Positions 17,962 through 27,442 of a stretch of DNA of 64,000 nt are shown here, one piece after another. The notes below the pieces were generated by a model. It was not told where the DNA came from. It saw nothing but the letters and a program-made list of their open reading frames with translations, and ran no database searches. Position numbers and translations under genes: made by a program. Each line of letters starts with the position of its first letter. Position 1 is the stretch's first letter. This DNA comes from Streptomyces ficellus. Its GTDB lineage: Bacteria > Actinomycetota > Actinomycetes > Streptomycetales > Streptomycetaceae. Where the stretch lies: assembly GCF_009739905.1 (NCBI RefSeq), contig NZ_CP034279.1, positions 1,426,001 to 1,490,000 on the forward strand, in the 5' to 3' direction.

Positions 17962-18372
17962 ATGACCACCGAACGAACCCCCGTACCCCAGCTCGACGCG
18001 ATCGGGATCGTCGTCGCCGACATGGCCGCCTCCCTCGCGTTCTACCGCCGTCTCGGCCTGGAGATCCCGGACGGCGCCGAGTCCGCTCCGCACGCCGAGG
18101 CCATCCTGCCCGGTGGCATGCGGGTGCTGTGGGACACCGAGGACGTGATGCGCTCCTTCGACCCGGAGTGGACCCGCCCGCGGGGCGGTGACCGGATCGG
18201 CCTGGCGTTCCGGTGCGCGGACCCCGCCGCGGTGGACGCGACGTACGAGGCCCTGGTCTCGGCGGGTCACCGGGGGCACCTGAAACCGTGGGACGCGGTG
18301 TGGGGCCAGCGCTACGCGGTGGTGCTGGACCCGGACGGCTGCGGGGTCTCCCTGTTCGCGGACGCGTCGTAG
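17962..18372 (+). CDS. VOC (glyoxalase/bleomycin-resistance fold) protein
   Basis: A 136-residue single-domain VOC protein with the two beta-alpha-beta-beta-beta modules expected ([23 protein letters not shown] at the N-terminus and [14 protein letters not shown] at the C-terminus). Candidate metal ligands are not certain: the first position is Asp or Ile rather than the usual His. Members are metalloenzymes or ligand-binding resistance proteins, and the substrate cannot be told. The ATG at 17962 is preferred to an upstream in-frame start. The 3' end overlaps the convergent AraC gene by about 60 bp. Confidence 0.82.
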   Translation: MTTERTPVPQLDAIGIVVADMAASLAFYRRLGLEIPDGAESAPHAEAILPGGMRVLWDTEDVMRSFDPEWTRPRGGDRIGLAFRCADPAAVDATYEALVSAGHRGHLKPWDAVWGQRYAVVLDPDGCGVSLFADAS

Positions 18373-19040
18373 GCGCTCAGCGTGCTGCCCGCCAGGGCGC
18401 GCATCTCGCGCGCGAGGTGGGCCTGGTCGGTGCAGCCCGCCTCGGCCGCCGCCCGCGCGTACGGCACGCCCGCCCGGACGAGCGCGAGGGCGCGCTGGAG
18501 GCGCAGCACGCGGGCGAGCGTCTTGGGGCCGTATCCGAAGGCGTCCAGCGACCGGCGGTGGAGCTGACGGGCGCCGAGCCCGACGGCGTCGGCGACCTGG
18601 GCGACGGTCCGTCCGGCGTTCAGCCCGTCGGCGACGGCCCGCAGGCGCGGGTCGGGGCGGGGGGCGTCGGCGGCGCACCGCAGTGCAAGGTCCTCCAGCG
18701 CGGCGGCCCGGTCGGTGGCTTCGCCGATGCGTGCGGCCGGCCCCCGGACGCGGGCGCCGGGCCACAGGGCGGCGAGGTCCACGCGCCGGTCGCGCAGTTC
18801 GTGCGCGGGCACCCCGAGCAGCGCCGGGGCGTCGCCGGGAGCGAAGCGGACGCCCGCGTACTCGGCGCCGGGGTCGTCGGGGACGTACGCCCGGGTGTCG
18901 GGGCCGGCGACGTACAGCCGTCCGTCGCTCCACAGCAGGTCCATGCAGCCGTCGGGCAGCACGGAGAAGGGGGCCGCCGGGCCGCCGGTGCGGGCCCAGA
19001 CGACGGCGCCGTCGAGCCGTGAGGGCCGTTCCTCGTACAC
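18312..19040 (-). CDS. AraC family transcriptional regulator
   Basis: A 242-residue regulator with an N-terminal sensory part (including [19 protein letters not shown] and [18 protein letters not shown]) and a C-terminal double helix-turn-helix (about residues 145-235, with [19 protein letters not shown] and [19 protein letters not shown]). The GTG start at 19040 is where family similarity begins; a longer in-frame extension is only Arg/Thr/Gly repeats overlapping the neighbouring gene. Target and ligand are unknown. It starts 10 bp after the stop of the BrkB gene on the same strand. Confidence 0.84.
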   Translation of the reverse strand: MYEERPSRLDGAVVWARTGGPAAPFSVLPDGCMDLLWSDGRLYVAGPDTRAYVPDDPGAEYAGVRFAPGDAPALLGVPAHELRDRRVDLAALWPGARVRGPAARIGEATDRAAALEDLALRCAADAPRPDPRLRAVADGLNAGRTVAQVADAVGLGARQLHRRSLDAFGYGPKTLARVLRLQRALALVRAGVPYARAAAEAGCTDQAHLAREMRALAGSTLSAYDASANRETPQPSGSSTTA

Positions 19041-19050
19041 GCCTCCCAGG

Positions 19051-20295
19051 CTAGACGGGCCCGCCCTGGTCCCGGTCCTGAGGGCGGTCCTCGTCCCGGT
19101 CCTGAGCGCGGCCCTCGTCCCGGCCCCCGTCCCGCTCGCGTCCCTTCTCCCGCTCCCGCTCACGCTCGCGCTCGCGTTCCTTGTCCTTCGCCGAGTGCAG
19201 CCGGGACTTCACGTCGTCCGGGGGCAGGAACCGCGACCAGCGTTCGGGGAACTCCGAGGGCATGTCCGGGTCGTCGTCGTCCAGGCCCTCGACCGCCGCC
19301 TTCGCGCGGGCGACCAGCGCCGCCGCCTCGGCCGTGCGGACCCGTTCGTTCTCGGCGCGGGCGGCGGCGGTGGCGACCGACGGCCAGACGCGGTCGATCG
19401 CCGCGTTGACCGCGGCCCCCACCAGGACCGCGAAGGCGGAGATGCCGATCCACAGCAGCACCGCGATGGGCGCGGCGAGCGAGCCGTAGATCGTGGGGCC
19501 CTCGACCGTGCTGGTCAGGTAGATACGGAGCAGGAAGCTGCCGAGCACCCACATGCCGAGCGCCACCAGCGCGCCGGGGACGTCCTCGATCCACGGGGAC
19601 CGCACGGGGACGGACACGTGGTAGAGCGTGGTGAGGAAGGCGATCGACAGCAGGATGACGACCGGCCAGTACAGGATCGCGACGACCTCGGTGCCCCAGG
19701 GGACGAGCTCCACCACGCGGTCGGGGCCGACGACCGCCAGCGGCAGGACGACCGCGCCGATGATCAGGGCGATGATGTAGAGCAGGAAGGCCAGCAGGCG
19801 GGTGGCGACGATGCCGCGGTGGCCGTCGAGGCCGTACATCACGGTGATGGTGTCGATGAAGACGTTCACCGCGCGCGAGCCCGACCAGAGCGCGATGGCG
19901 AAACCGATGGAGATGATGTCGGGGCGGCCGCCGTGGGTGACGTCGGCGAGGAGGGGTTTCGCGATGTCGTTGACGCCCCGGTCGGAGAGGACCGTGCCGA
20001 CCGCCCCGAGGATGTTGCGCTCGATGGAGGCGACGGTGGTGGTGTCGGTCCAGTCGTCGATGTAGCCGAGCAGACCCAGCAGACCCAGCATCAGGGGCGG
20101 CAGCGACAGCAGGGTGAAGAACGCGGCCTCGGCGGCGAGGCCGAGGATCCGGTACTCGATGCACGAGTTGACGGTGTCCTTCAGGAGCAGCCAGGTCATC
20201 CTCCGCTTCGACACGTTGCGGTAGAGGGCCCGGGCCCGGTGGAGTCTTCCCTGGGACGGAGGTGGCCCCGGGGGTGTTTCATTTGCTGCCTGCAC
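19051..20295 (-). CDS. YihY/BrkB family inner-membrane protein
   Basis: A 414-residue polytopic membrane protein with about six transmembrane helices between residues 45 and 310 (for example [21 protein letters not shown] and [15 protein letters not shown]). It ends in a long charged tail of about 40 residues dominated by RE, RD and DR repeats. The family was once called RNase BN; a direct transport role is unproven. The GTG start lies immediately beside AAGGAGG, with no normal spacer, and 17 bp from the start of the divergent acyl-CoA dehydrogenase gene. Confidence 0.86.
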   Translation of the reverse strand: MQAANETPPGPPPSQGRLHRARALYRNVSKRRMTWLLLKDTVNSCIEYRILGLAAEAAFFTLLSLPPLMLGLLGLLGYIDDWTDTTTVASIERNILGAVGTVLSDRGVNDIAKPLLADVTHGGRPDIISIGFAIALWSGSRAVNVFIDTITVMYGLDGHRGIVATRLLAFLLYIIALIIGAVVLPLAVVGPDRVVELVPWGTEVVAILYWPVVILLSIAFLTTLYHVSVPVRSPWIEDVPGALVALGMWVLGSFLLRIYLTSTVEGPTIYGSLAAPIAVLLWIGISAFAVLVGAAVNAAIDRVWPSVATAAARAENERVRTAEAAALVARAKAAVEGLDDDDPDMPSEFPERWSRFLPPDDVKSRLHSAKDKEREREREREREKGRERDGGRDEGRAQDRDEDRPQDRDQGGPV

Positions 20296-20312
20296 CTCCT
20301 TACCGTATCCGC

Positions 20313-21950
20313 ATGGCGACCACCACCCACACAGTGACCAACCAGCCTCCGCCCCTGGTCGGGTACGACGTCTTCACCGCCGATCATGCGCTGACCGAGG
20401 CTGTGGAACGTCACCTTCCGCTCGAACTGCTCGACGACGCGCGCCAGGAGCTGTCCTCGCTCGGCACCACCGCCGGGTCCGTCCAGGCGCGGGAGTGGGG
20501 GTTCCTCGCCAACGAGCACCCGCCGGAGCTGCGCACCCACGACCGGTACGGCCACCGGATCGACGAGGTCGACTTCCACCCCGCCTGGCACCGGCTCCTC
20601 GGCCACGCGGTGACGAACGGGCTCACCAACGCCTGGGGCCGGCCGGGCGGTCACGTCCGGCGCGCCGCCGGGTTCCTGGTGTGGACGCAGGCGGAGGCGG
20701 GGCACGGCTGCCCGCTGTCGATGACGCACGCCGCCGTCCCGGCGCTGCGCACCGACCCGGCGCTCGCGGCCTTCTGGGAGCCCAAGCTGACCTCGCAGAT
20801 CTACGAGGGTGAGGACCTGCGCCCGGCCGCCGCGAAGACCGGGGTGCTGTTCGGGATGGGCATGACGGAGAAGCAGGGCGGCAGCGACGTACGGGCGAAC
20901 ACCACGGCGGCGGCGCCGCTGGACGCGCAGGGCGAGTACCTCCTGACGGGGCACAAGTGGTTCTGCTCGGCGCCGATGTCCGACGCCTTCCTGGTGCTGG
21001 CCCAGGCGCCCGGGGGCCTCACCTGCTTCCTGGTGCCGCGGGTGCTGGAGGACGGCGAGCGGAACGTCTTCCGGATCCAGCGGCTGAAGGACAAGCTGGG
21101 CAACCGGTCGAACGCGTCCAGCGAGGTCGAGTTCGACCGGACGTGGGCGCGCCGGGTGGGTGAGGAGGGGCGGGGGGTGCGCACCATCATCGAGATGGTG
21201 GCGGCGACCCGCCTCGACTGTGTCGTCGGTTCGGCCGCGCTGATGCGGCAGGCGGTGGCCCAGGCGGTGCACCACGCCGCTTACCGCAGCGCGTTCGGCG
21301 GGGTGCTGATCGAGAAGCCGCTGATGCGCAACGTGCTGGCCGATCTGGCGCTGGAGTCGGAGGCGGCGACGGCGCTGGCGATGCGGCTGGCAGCCGCGTA
21401 CGACAACGACAGCGAGCAGGAGCGGGCGTTCCTGCGCCTGGCGGTGCCCGCCGCCAAGTACTGGGTCACCAAGCGGTGCACGCCGGTGACGGCGGAGGCG
21501 CTGGAGTGCCTGGGCGGCAACGGGTACGTGGAGGAGTCCGGGATGCCCCGGCTGCTGCGCGAGGCGCCGCTGAACTCCATCTGGGAGGGTTCGGGCAACG
21601 TCCAGGCGCTGGACGTGCTGCGGGCGCTCCAGCGCGAACCCATGGCGCTGAACGCGTTCCTGGAGGAGGTCGGCCGGGCGCGGGGCGCGGACCACCGGCT
21701 GGATGGGGCGATCAAGGACATGCTGGCCGAGCTGGCGGACCTGGACGGCATCGAGGCGCGCGCCCGGCGGCTGGTGGAGCGGATGGCGCTGGTGCTTCAG
21801 GGTTCGCTGCTGGTCCGGTACGCCCCGCCGGCGGTCGCCGACGCCTTCTGCGCGTCGCGCCTGGGCGCCGACTGGGGCACGGCCTTTGGCACGCTGCCGC
21901 ACACCCTGGACCTCGCGTCGCTGGTGGAGCGGGCGCGGGCGGTGGTCTGA
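20313..21950 (+). CDS. AidB-like acyl-CoA dehydrogenase family protein
   Basis: A 545-residue flavoprotein. The motifs GMTEKQGGSDVRANTT, GHKWFCSAPMSDAFLVLAQ, RLKDKLGNRSNASSEV and ECLGGNGYVEESGMPRL match the AidB branch of acyl-CoA dehydrogenases more closely than beta-oxidation enzymes. E. coli AidB is induced by Ada and binds DNA, protecting against alkylation. Here an Ada-AlkA fusion lies about 4.3 kb away. The ATG at 20313 follows a weak site; the upstream in-frame ATG at 20262 lies inside the divergent gene. Catalytic activity as a dehydrogenase is uncertain. Confidence 0.87.
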   Translation: MATTTHTVTNQPPPLVGYDVFTADHALTEAVERHLPLELLDDARQELSSLGTTAGSVQAREWGFLANEHPPELRTHDRYGHRIDEVDFHPAWHRLLGHAVTNGLTNAWGRPGGHVRRAAGFLVWTQAEAGHGCPLSMTHAAVPALRTDPALAAFWEPKLTSQIYEGEDLRPAAAKTGVLFGMGMTEKQGGSDVRANTTAAAPLDAQGEYLLTGHKWFCSAPMSDAFLVLAQAPGGLTCFLVPRVLEDGERNVFRIQRLKDKLGNRSNASSEVEFDRTWARRVGEEGRGVRTIIEMVAATRLDCVVGSAALMRQAVAQAVHHAAYRSAFGGVLIEKPLMRNVLADLALESEAATALAMRLAAAYDNDSEQERAFLRLAVPAAKYWVTKRCTPVTAEALECLGGNGYVEESGMPRLLREAPLNSIWEGSGNVQALDVLRALQREPMALNAFLEEVGRARGADHRLDGAIKDMLAELADLDGIEARARRLVERMALVLQGSLLVRYAPPAVADAFCASRLGADWGTAFGTLPHTLDLASLVERARAVV

Positions 21951-22087
21951 CGGGAGGAAGCGCGGGATGGTGCTGCGCCGACACGGCACCATCCCGTCGC
22001 GGTACCACTGTCGTACGGGGGCGCGGGGGTCCGCGAGGGTTGCAGGGGGTTGCAGCGGTGCGGGTGAGGGAGGAGGGGGGAGGACCG

Positions 22088-23398
22088 GTGCGTCGGACCA
22101 GGGTGGACATGACGCGGCTCGCCGCGATGGACACGCGCGAGGCGGCGTTGCTGCTCAAGGGGGTGCGGGACGCGACGCTGCGGGGTGGGCGGGCGCCGTT
22201 CGCGCCGCGGGCGGAGATAGGTGAGTCGTGGCAGCGGATGCTGCGCAGGGGGCTGGACCCGGACCGGGACCACCGGTCGCGGCTGCTGGACGCGGAGGAG
22301 GTCGAGCGCCGGCGCGCCGCGTCACCGCTGGCCGAGGTGTTGCCGGTGTTGCGCGAGGGGCTGGTGTCCTGCTCGGCCGCGTCGGGCGCCGTGCCGCACA
22401 TCATGGTGGTGGCGGACGCCGACGGCCGGGTGCTGTGGCGCGAGGGCAGTGCGCCGGTCCTGCGGAAGGCGGACGGGCACGGCTTCGAGCCGGGTGCCGA
22501 CTGGACGGAGTCGACGGTCGGTACGAACGGGGTGGGCACCGCGCTGGTGACCCGGCGCCCGGTGCAGGTGCACTCGGCGGAGCACTTCGTCTCGACGCAC
22601 CACTCGTGGACGTGCGCGGGTGCCCCCCTGACCGATCCCCGGGACGGGCGGCTGATCGGCGCGGTGGACGTGAGCGGGCCGCTGGCGACGATGCATCCGG
22701 CGACGCTGATGCTGGTGAGTTCGGTGGCGCGGCTCGCGGAGGCGGAGCTGCGCAACCGGCACTTCGCCGAGCTGGCGCGGCTGCGGGCGGTGGCGGCGCC
22801 GGTCCTGTGCCGGGTGGGCGGCCGGGCGCTGGTGGTGGACGCGCACGGGTGGCTGGCGGGCGTGACCGGGATGCCGCCGGTGGACCGGCTGCCGTTGCCG
22901 GCGTCGTTCGGGGCGGGCCGGGCGTGGTTGCCGTCGCTGGGGCTGTGCGCGGTGGAACCGTTGCCCGGCGGGTGGCTGCTGCGGCTGGTGGACGAGGAGG
23001 CGCGGGCGGCGGCCGGGGCGAGCCGGCTGGTGCTGGACGTGAGCCGGCCGCGCCGCTGGTCGCTGGAGCTGTCGGGGGCGGCGGGCAGCTGGACGCAGGA
23101 GCTGAGCCCGCGCCACACGGAGCTGCTGTTCGTGCTGGCCGTGCACCGGGAGGGCCGTACGGCGGCGGAGCTGGCGTACGACGTGTTCGGGGACCCGACG
23201 CGCACGGTGACGGTGCGGGCGGAGATGTCCCGGGTGCGCCGGACCCTGGCGGGGCTGCTGGAGCACCGTCCGTACCGCTTCCGCGAGGAGGTGGAGGTGG
23301 AGGTGGTCCGCCCCGAGGACCCCGCGGACCTGCTCCCGCACTCCACGGCCCCGGCGGTGCGTGCCTGCCGGGACGGGCGTGGTTCGCTTGGCGTATGA
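22088..23398 (+). CDS. GAF-domain transcriptional regulator
   Basis: A 436-residue regulator. The N-terminal half has a GAF sensor (about residues 75-225, including GADWTESTVGTNGVGTAL and GAPLTDPRDGRLIGAVDVSG), as in the sensory part of AcoR-like activators, but no AAA+ domain follows. The C-terminal 90 residues look like a winged helix (LSPRHTELLFVLAVHREGRTAAELAYDVFG). The GTG start at 22088 has GGAGGGGGGAGG upstream. The last codons overlap the GNAT gene (ATGA). Target genes are unknown; the AidB-like gene ends 137 bp upstream on the same strand. Confidence 0.82.
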   Translation: MRRTRVDMTRLAAMDTREAALLLKGVRDATLRGGRAPFAPRAEIGESWQRMLRRGLDPDRDHRSRLLDAEEVERRRAASPLAEVLPVLREGLVSCSAASGAVPHIMVVADADGRVLWREGSAPVLRKADGHGFEPGADWTESTVGTNGVGTALVTRRPVQVHSAEHFVSTHHSWTCAGAPLTDPRDGRLIGAVDVSGPLATMHPATLMLVSSVARLAEAELRNRHFAELARLRAVAAPVLCRVGGRALVVDAHGWLAGVTGMPPVDRLPLPASFGAGRAWLPSLGLCAVEPLPGGWLLRLVDEEARAAAGASRLVLDVSRPRRWSLELSGAAGSWTQELSPRHTELLFVLAVHREGRTAAELAYDVFGDPTRTVTVRAEMSRVRRTLAGLLEHRPYRFREEVEVEVVRPEDPADLLPHSTAPAVRACRDGRGSLGV

Positions 23399-23967
23399 GC
23401 ATCACCGTGACCACCTGGTCCCTCGAACAGACCTCCGTCGCCGATCTGCGTCCTGCCGCCGCGCCCTCCGGGGACGTGCGGATCGAGCGGGCCGAGGTGC
23501 CGTCGCCCGAGTTCAGCAGGTTCCTCTACAGCGCGGTCGGCGGGGACATCCGCTGGACGGACCGGCTGGGCCTGTCGTACGCGCAGTGGGAGGAGATCCT
23601 CGGGCGGCCGGGCGTGGAGACGTGGGTGGCGTACGACCGGGGGACGCCGGCGGGGTACGTCGAGCTGGACGCGCAGGACGACGGGGTCGTGGAGATCGTC
23701 TACTTCGGGCTGATACCGGCGTTCCGGGGGCGGCGGATCGGCGGGCACCTGTTGTCGTACGGTGCGGCGCGCGCCTGGGACCTCGCCGAGCGCTGGCCGG
23801 GGCGGACCCCGACGAAGCGGGTCTGGCTGCACACCTGCTCCCTGGACGGTGAGCACGCGATGGCCAATTATGTGCGGCGTGGGTTCGCCCTCTTCGACAC
23901 CCGGGTGACGGAGGAGCCGGACACGGCGAACCCTGGCCCGTGGCCGGGCGCCTTCGCGTCGCGCTGA
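23395..23967 (+). CDS. GNAT family N-acetyltransferase
   Basis: A 190-residue GNAT protein. The acetyl-CoA binding motif A is visible as IVYFGLIPAFRGRRIGGHLL (about residues 98-117), followed by a C-terminal segment HAMANYVRRGFALFDTR typical of the fold. It overlaps the end of the GAF regulator by four bases, so the two are co-translated. The substrate is unknown. Confidence 0.85.
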   Translation: MSITVTTWSLEQTSVADLRPAAAPSGDVRIERAEVPSPEFSRFLYSAVGGDIRWTDRLGLSYAQWEEILGRPGVETWVAYDRGTPAGYVELDAQDDGVVEIVYFGLIPAFRGRRIGGHLLSYGAARAWDLAERWPGRTPTKRVWLHTCSLDGEHAMANYVRRGFALFDTRVTEEPDTANPGPWPGAFASR

Positions 23968-24107
23968 GTCCTCTTCTCGTACGCCCGTCGGGTCACCCGC
24001 GCGTCCGCGGAGTGACCCACACCACACGCGTCCACGATGCGGGACACTGATGTCCATATCGCGGACGAACCTGGACTGGGTCCAAAGTCCCGTGGCACGC
24101 TTCCGTC

Positions 24108-24191
24108 ATGTCTCGAGCTGGAATTGCCTTGGTGAGTCGGCGGCACGTCGACCTCGGCCGCATGTCCAGCGCCATCTGTCCGGTGAGCTGA
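24108..24191 (+). CDS. Leader peptide of the sulfur assimilation operon (RRHVDL type)
   Basis: A 27-residue ORF begins MSRAGIALVSRRHVDL and contains a cysteine near its end (SSAICPVS). It lies 125 bp before the sulfite reductase start. Short peptides with RRHVDL and a C-terminal Cys are known upstream of sulfur-metabolism genes in Streptomyces and mycobacteria, where translation through the cysteine codon is thought to sense cysteine supply. No clear ribosome binding site precedes the ATG, so it may be leaderless or weakly translated. Confidence 0.8.
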   Translation: MSRAGIALVSRRHVDLGRMSSAICPVS

Positions 24192-24316
24192 TCAGCCCAG
24201 CACCACCGCGATCCCCGAATTTCTGAACCCCCGGCGCACCGCCGCGCTTTCTCCTGCGCAGCGCGCGAGTGTGCAGGTCAGAGCCGCCCTCCTGCAGTCC
24301 CGAAGGACGTATCGTC

Positions 24317-26014
24317 ATGGCCGCCACCCCGGAAAAGCCCGCTTCCGCCACCGCCCGCCGCAAGACCGGGCGCCACCGTGGCGAAGGTCAGTGGGCCGTG
24401 GGCCACTTCACGCCCCTCAACGGCAACGAGCAGTTCAAGAAGGACGACGACGGTCTCAATGTGCGGACACGCATTGAGACGATCTACTCGAAGGCCGGCT
24501 TCGACTCGATCGACCCCAACGACCTGCGCGGCCGGATGCGCTGGTGGGGCCTCTACACCCAGCGCAAGCCCGGGATCGACGGCGGCAAGACCGCGATCCT
24601 GGAGCCGGAGGAGCTGGACGACGAGTACTTCATGCTGCGGGTCCGCATCGACGGCGGCCGGCTGACCACGGAGCAGCTGAGGGTCATTGGCGAGATCTCT
24701 CAGGAGTTCGGGCGCGGGACGGCGGACATCACCGACCGGCAGAACGTCCAGTACCACTGGATCCGGATCGAGGACGTGCCCGAGATCTGGAACCGGCTGG
24801 AAGCGGTGGGCCTGTCCACGACCGAGGCGTGCGGTGACACCCCGCGCGTCATCCTCGGTTCCCCGGTCGCCGGGATCGCCGAGGACGAGATCATCGACGG
24901 CACCCCGGCCATCGACGAGATCCAGCGCCGGATCGTCGGCAACAAGGACTTCTCCAACCTGCCCCGCAAGTTCAAGTCGGCGATCTCCGGCTCGCCGCTG
25001 CTCGACGTGGCGCACGAGATCAACGACATCGCGTTCGTCGGCGTGAACCACCCCGAGCACGGTCCCGGCTTCGACCTGTGGGTCGGCGGCGGCCTGTCCA
25101 CCAACCCCAAGATCGGTGTGCGGCTCGGCGCGTGGGTCCCGCTCGACGAGGTCCCCGACGTCTACGAGGGCGTCATCTCGATCTTCCGCGACTACGGCTA
25201 CCGCCGGCTGCGCAACCGCGCCCGCCTGAAGTTCCTGGTCGCCGACTGGGGCCCGGAGAAGTTCCGCAAGGTGCTGGAGGACGAGTACCTGAAGCGCGAG
25301 CTGGTCGACGGCCCCGCGCCCGAGCAGCCGGTGCAGCGGTGGCGCGACCACGTGGGTGTGCACCGCCAGAAGGACGGCCGCTTCTACGTCGGTTTCGCGC
25401 CCCGTGTCGGCCGGGTCGACGGCGCCACGCTCACGAAGATCGCCGAGGTGGCCCAGGCGCACGGCTCGGGCCGGCTGCGGACCACCGCCGAGCAGAAGAT
25501 GATCGTCCTGGACGTCGAGGAGGCGCAGGTCGAGTCGCTCGTGGCGGGTCTCGAGGCGCTGGACCTCCAGGTCAAGCCGTCCCCGTTCCGGCGCGGCACG
25601 ATGGCCTGCACCGGCATCGAGTTCTGCAAGCTCGCCATCGTCGAGACCAAGGCGCGCGGCGCGTCGCTGATCGACGAGCTGGAGCGCCGCATCCCGGACT
25701 TCGACGAGCCGATCACCATCAACATCAACGGCTGCCCCAACGCCTGCGCGCGCATCCAGGTGGCGGACATCGGTCTCAAGGGCCAGCTGGTCCTCGACGA
25801 CGCCGGCAACCAGGTGGAGGGCTACCAGGTCCACCTGGGCGGCGCGCTCGGCCTGGAGGCGGGCTTCGGCCGCAAGGTGCGCGGCCTGAAGGTCACCGCC
25901 GCGGAGCTGCCCGACTACATCGAGCGGGTCCTGGGCCGCTTCCAGGAGCAGCGCGAGGACGGCGAACGCTTCGCCACCTGGGCGGCGCGCGCCCCCGAGG
26001 AGGCCCTGTCATGA
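24317..26014 (+). CDS. Ferredoxin-dependent sulfite reductase (nitrite/sulfite reductase family)
   Basis: A 565-residue siroheme enzyme that reduces sulfite to sulfide with six electrons from ferredoxin. The [4Fe-4S]/siroheme cysteines are Cys431 and Cys437 (ACTGIEFC) and Cys473 and Cys477 (GCPNAC). Tyr80 (GLYTQR) and Cys172 (EACGDTPR) have the same 92-residue spacing as the covalent Tyr-Cys pair of mycobacterial SirA, which favours sulfite over nitrite. The ATG at 24317 is the start that fits the family. It is the first large gene of the sulfur operon and overlaps the small zinc-ribbon gene by four bases. Confidence 0.94.
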   Translation: MAATPEKPASATARRKTGRHRGEGQWAVGHFTPLNGNEQFKKDDDGLNVRTRIETIYSKAGFDSIDPNDLRGRMRWWGLYTQRKPGIDGGKTAILEPEELDDEYFMLRVRIDGGRLTTEQLRVIGEISQEFGRGTADITDRQNVQYHWIRIEDVPEIWNRLEAVGLSTTEACGDTPRVILGSPVAGIAEDEIIDGTPAIDEIQRRIVGNKDFSNLPRKFKSAISGSPLLDVAHEINDIAFVGVNHPEHGPGFDLWVGGGLSTNPKIGVRLGAWVPLDEVPDVYEGVISIFRDYGYRRLRNRARLKFLVADWGPEKFRKVLEDEYLKRELVDGPAPEQPVQRWRDHVGVHRQKDGRFYVGFAPRVGRVDGATLTKIAEVAQAHGSGRLRTTAEQKMIVLDVEEAQVESLVAGLEALDLQVKPSPFRRGTMACTGIEFCKLAIVETKARGASLIDELERRIPDFDEPITININGCPNACARIQVADIGLKGQLVLDDAGNQVEGYQVHLGGALGLEAGFGRKVRGLKVTAAELPDYIERVLGRFQEQREDGERFATWAARAPEEALS

Positions 26015-26190
26015 GCGAGCGTGCGGCACCGTTCCACTGCCCGTACTGCGGCGACGAGGACCTGCGCCCGGGCGAGCAGGGTCATGGCGCCTGGGAATGC
26101 GGGGCGTGCAACCGGGCCTTCCAGTTGAAGTTCCTCGGGCTGCTCAGCCGGGGTCTTCGACGCAACGACGGTGGAGGGGAAGCGATATGA
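26011..26190 (+). CDS. Zinc-ribbon microprotein in the sulfur operon
   Basis: A 59-residue protein with two CxxC pairs, Cys10-x2-Cys13 (CPYC) and Cys30-x2-Cys33 (CGAC), forming a likely zinc ribbon, followed by a basic tail. It overlaps the sulfite reductase stop and the cysH start (both ATGA-type overlaps), so it is translated as part of the operon. Function is unknown. Possible roles are a regulator or an assembly or electron-transfer partner of the reductases; the cysteine spacing fits metal binding rather than a classic ferredoxin. Confidence 0.82.
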   Translation: MSERAAPFHCPYCGDEDLRPGEQGHGAWECGACNRAFQLKFLGLLSRGLRRNDGGGEAI

Positions 26191-26888
26191 CGTTGCTTCA
26201 GGACAGAGAAGCGCTGAAGGGCATCGCCGAGCGGGCGGGCCGCGACCTCGAAGAGGCGTCCGCCCTGGAGATCCTGAAGTGGGCCGCCGACACCTTCGGT
26301 CCGCGCTTCTGCGTCACCTCCTCCATGGAGGACGCGGTCGTCGCCCACCTCGCCTCGCGGGTCATGCCCGGCGTGGACGTCGTCTTCCTCGACACCGGCT
26401 ACCACTTCCCCGAGACCATCGGCACCCGTGACGCGGTCGACGCGGTCATGGATGTCAACGTCATCACCCTCACGCCGCGCCAGACGGTGGCCGAGCAGGA
26501 CGCCGAGTACGGCCCGCGGCTGCACGACCGGAACCCGGACCTGTGCTGCGCCCTGCGCAAGGTCAAGCCGCTGGAGGAGGGCCTGACCGGGTACGACGCG
26601 TGGGCGACGGGGCTGCGCCGCGACGAGTCGGCGACCCGGGCGGACACCCCGGTCGTCGGCTGGGACGAGAAGCGGCAGAAGGTGAAGGTGTCGCCGATCG
26701 CCCGCTGGACGCAGGACGACGTCGACGCGTACGTCGCCGAACACGGTGTCCTCACCAATCCGCTGCTGATGGACGGGTACGCCTCCGTCGGCTGCGCGCC
26801 CTGCACGCGCCGCGTGCTGGAGGGCGAGGACGCGCGGGCCGGCCGCTGGGCGGGCCGGACGAAGACCGAGTGCGGGCTGCACGGCTGA
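26187..26888 (+). CDS. cysH: Adenylyl-sulfate (APS) reductase
   Basis: A 233-residue enzyme that reduces activated sulfate to sulfite with thioredoxin. The active-site cysteine is Cys229 in the C-terminal ECGLHG. The cysteine pairs Cys120-Cys121 and Cys203/Cys206 (CAPC) are the [4Fe-4S] ligands that mark APS reductases and are absent from PAPS-specific enzymes, so APS is the expected substrate. It overlaps the microprotein upstream and cysC downstream. Confidence 0.93.
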   Translation: MTLLQDREALKGIAERAGRDLEEASALEILKWAADTFGPRFCVTSSMEDAVVAHLASRVMPGVDVVFLDTGYHFPETIGTRDAVDAVMDVNVITLTPRQTVAEQDAEYGPRLHDRNPDLCCALRKVKPLEEGLTGYDAWATGLRRDESATRADTPVVGWDEKRQKVKVSPIARWTQDDVDAYVAEHGVLTNPLLMDGYASVGCAPCTRRVLEGEDARAGRWAGRTKTECGLHG

Positions 26889-27442
26889 TGACGACTGTGG
26901 GAGAAGAGAACGTGACTGGGGCCACCATCTGGCTCACCGGGCTGCCGAGCGCCGGCAAGACCACGATCGCCTACGAGCTGGCGGACCGGCTGCGCGCCGA
27001 GGGCCGCCGGGTCGAGGTGCTCGACGGCGACGAGATCCGCGAGTTCCTCTCGGCGGGCCTCGGGTTCAGCCGTGAGGACCGGCACACCAACGTGCAGCGG
27101 ATCGGCTTCGTGGCCGAGCTGCTGGCGTCGAACGGCGTGCAGGTCCTGGTGCCGGTGATCGCCCCGTACGCGGACAGCCGCGACGCCGTCCGCAAGCGCC
27201 ACCAGCAGCAGGGCACCGCGTACCTGGAGGTGCACGTCGCCACTCCGGTGGAGGTGTGCTCGGTGCGGGACGTGAAGGGCCTGTACGCCCGGCAGGCCGC
27301 GGGTGAGATCAGCGGCCTGACCGGGGTGGACGACCCGTACGAGGAGCCCACCAGCCCGGACCTGCGGATCGAGTCGCAGAACCAGACCGTGCAGGAGTCC
27401 GCCGCGGCGGTCCACGCCCTGCTGACCGAGAGGGGCCTGTGA
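26888..27442 (+). CDS. cysC: Adenylyl-sulfate kinase
   Basis: A 184-residue kinase that phosphorylates APS to PAPS. The Walker A loop is GLPSAGKTT near residue 20, and the family signatures DGDEIREFLSAGLGFSREDR and the later VKGLYARQAAGEI are present. The TGATG overlap with cysH fixes the start. If CysH uses APS directly, as its cysteines suggest, CysC would mainly supply PAPS for other uses. Confidence 0.94.
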   Translation: MTTVGEENVTGATIWLTGLPSAGKTTIAYELADRLRAEGRRVEVLDGDEIREFLSAGLGFSREDRHTNVQRIGFVAELLASNGVQVLVPVIAPYADSRDAVRKRHQQQGTAYLEVHVATPVEVCSVRDVKGLYARQAAGEISGLTGVDDPYEEPTSPDLRIESQNQTVQESAAAVHALLTERGL

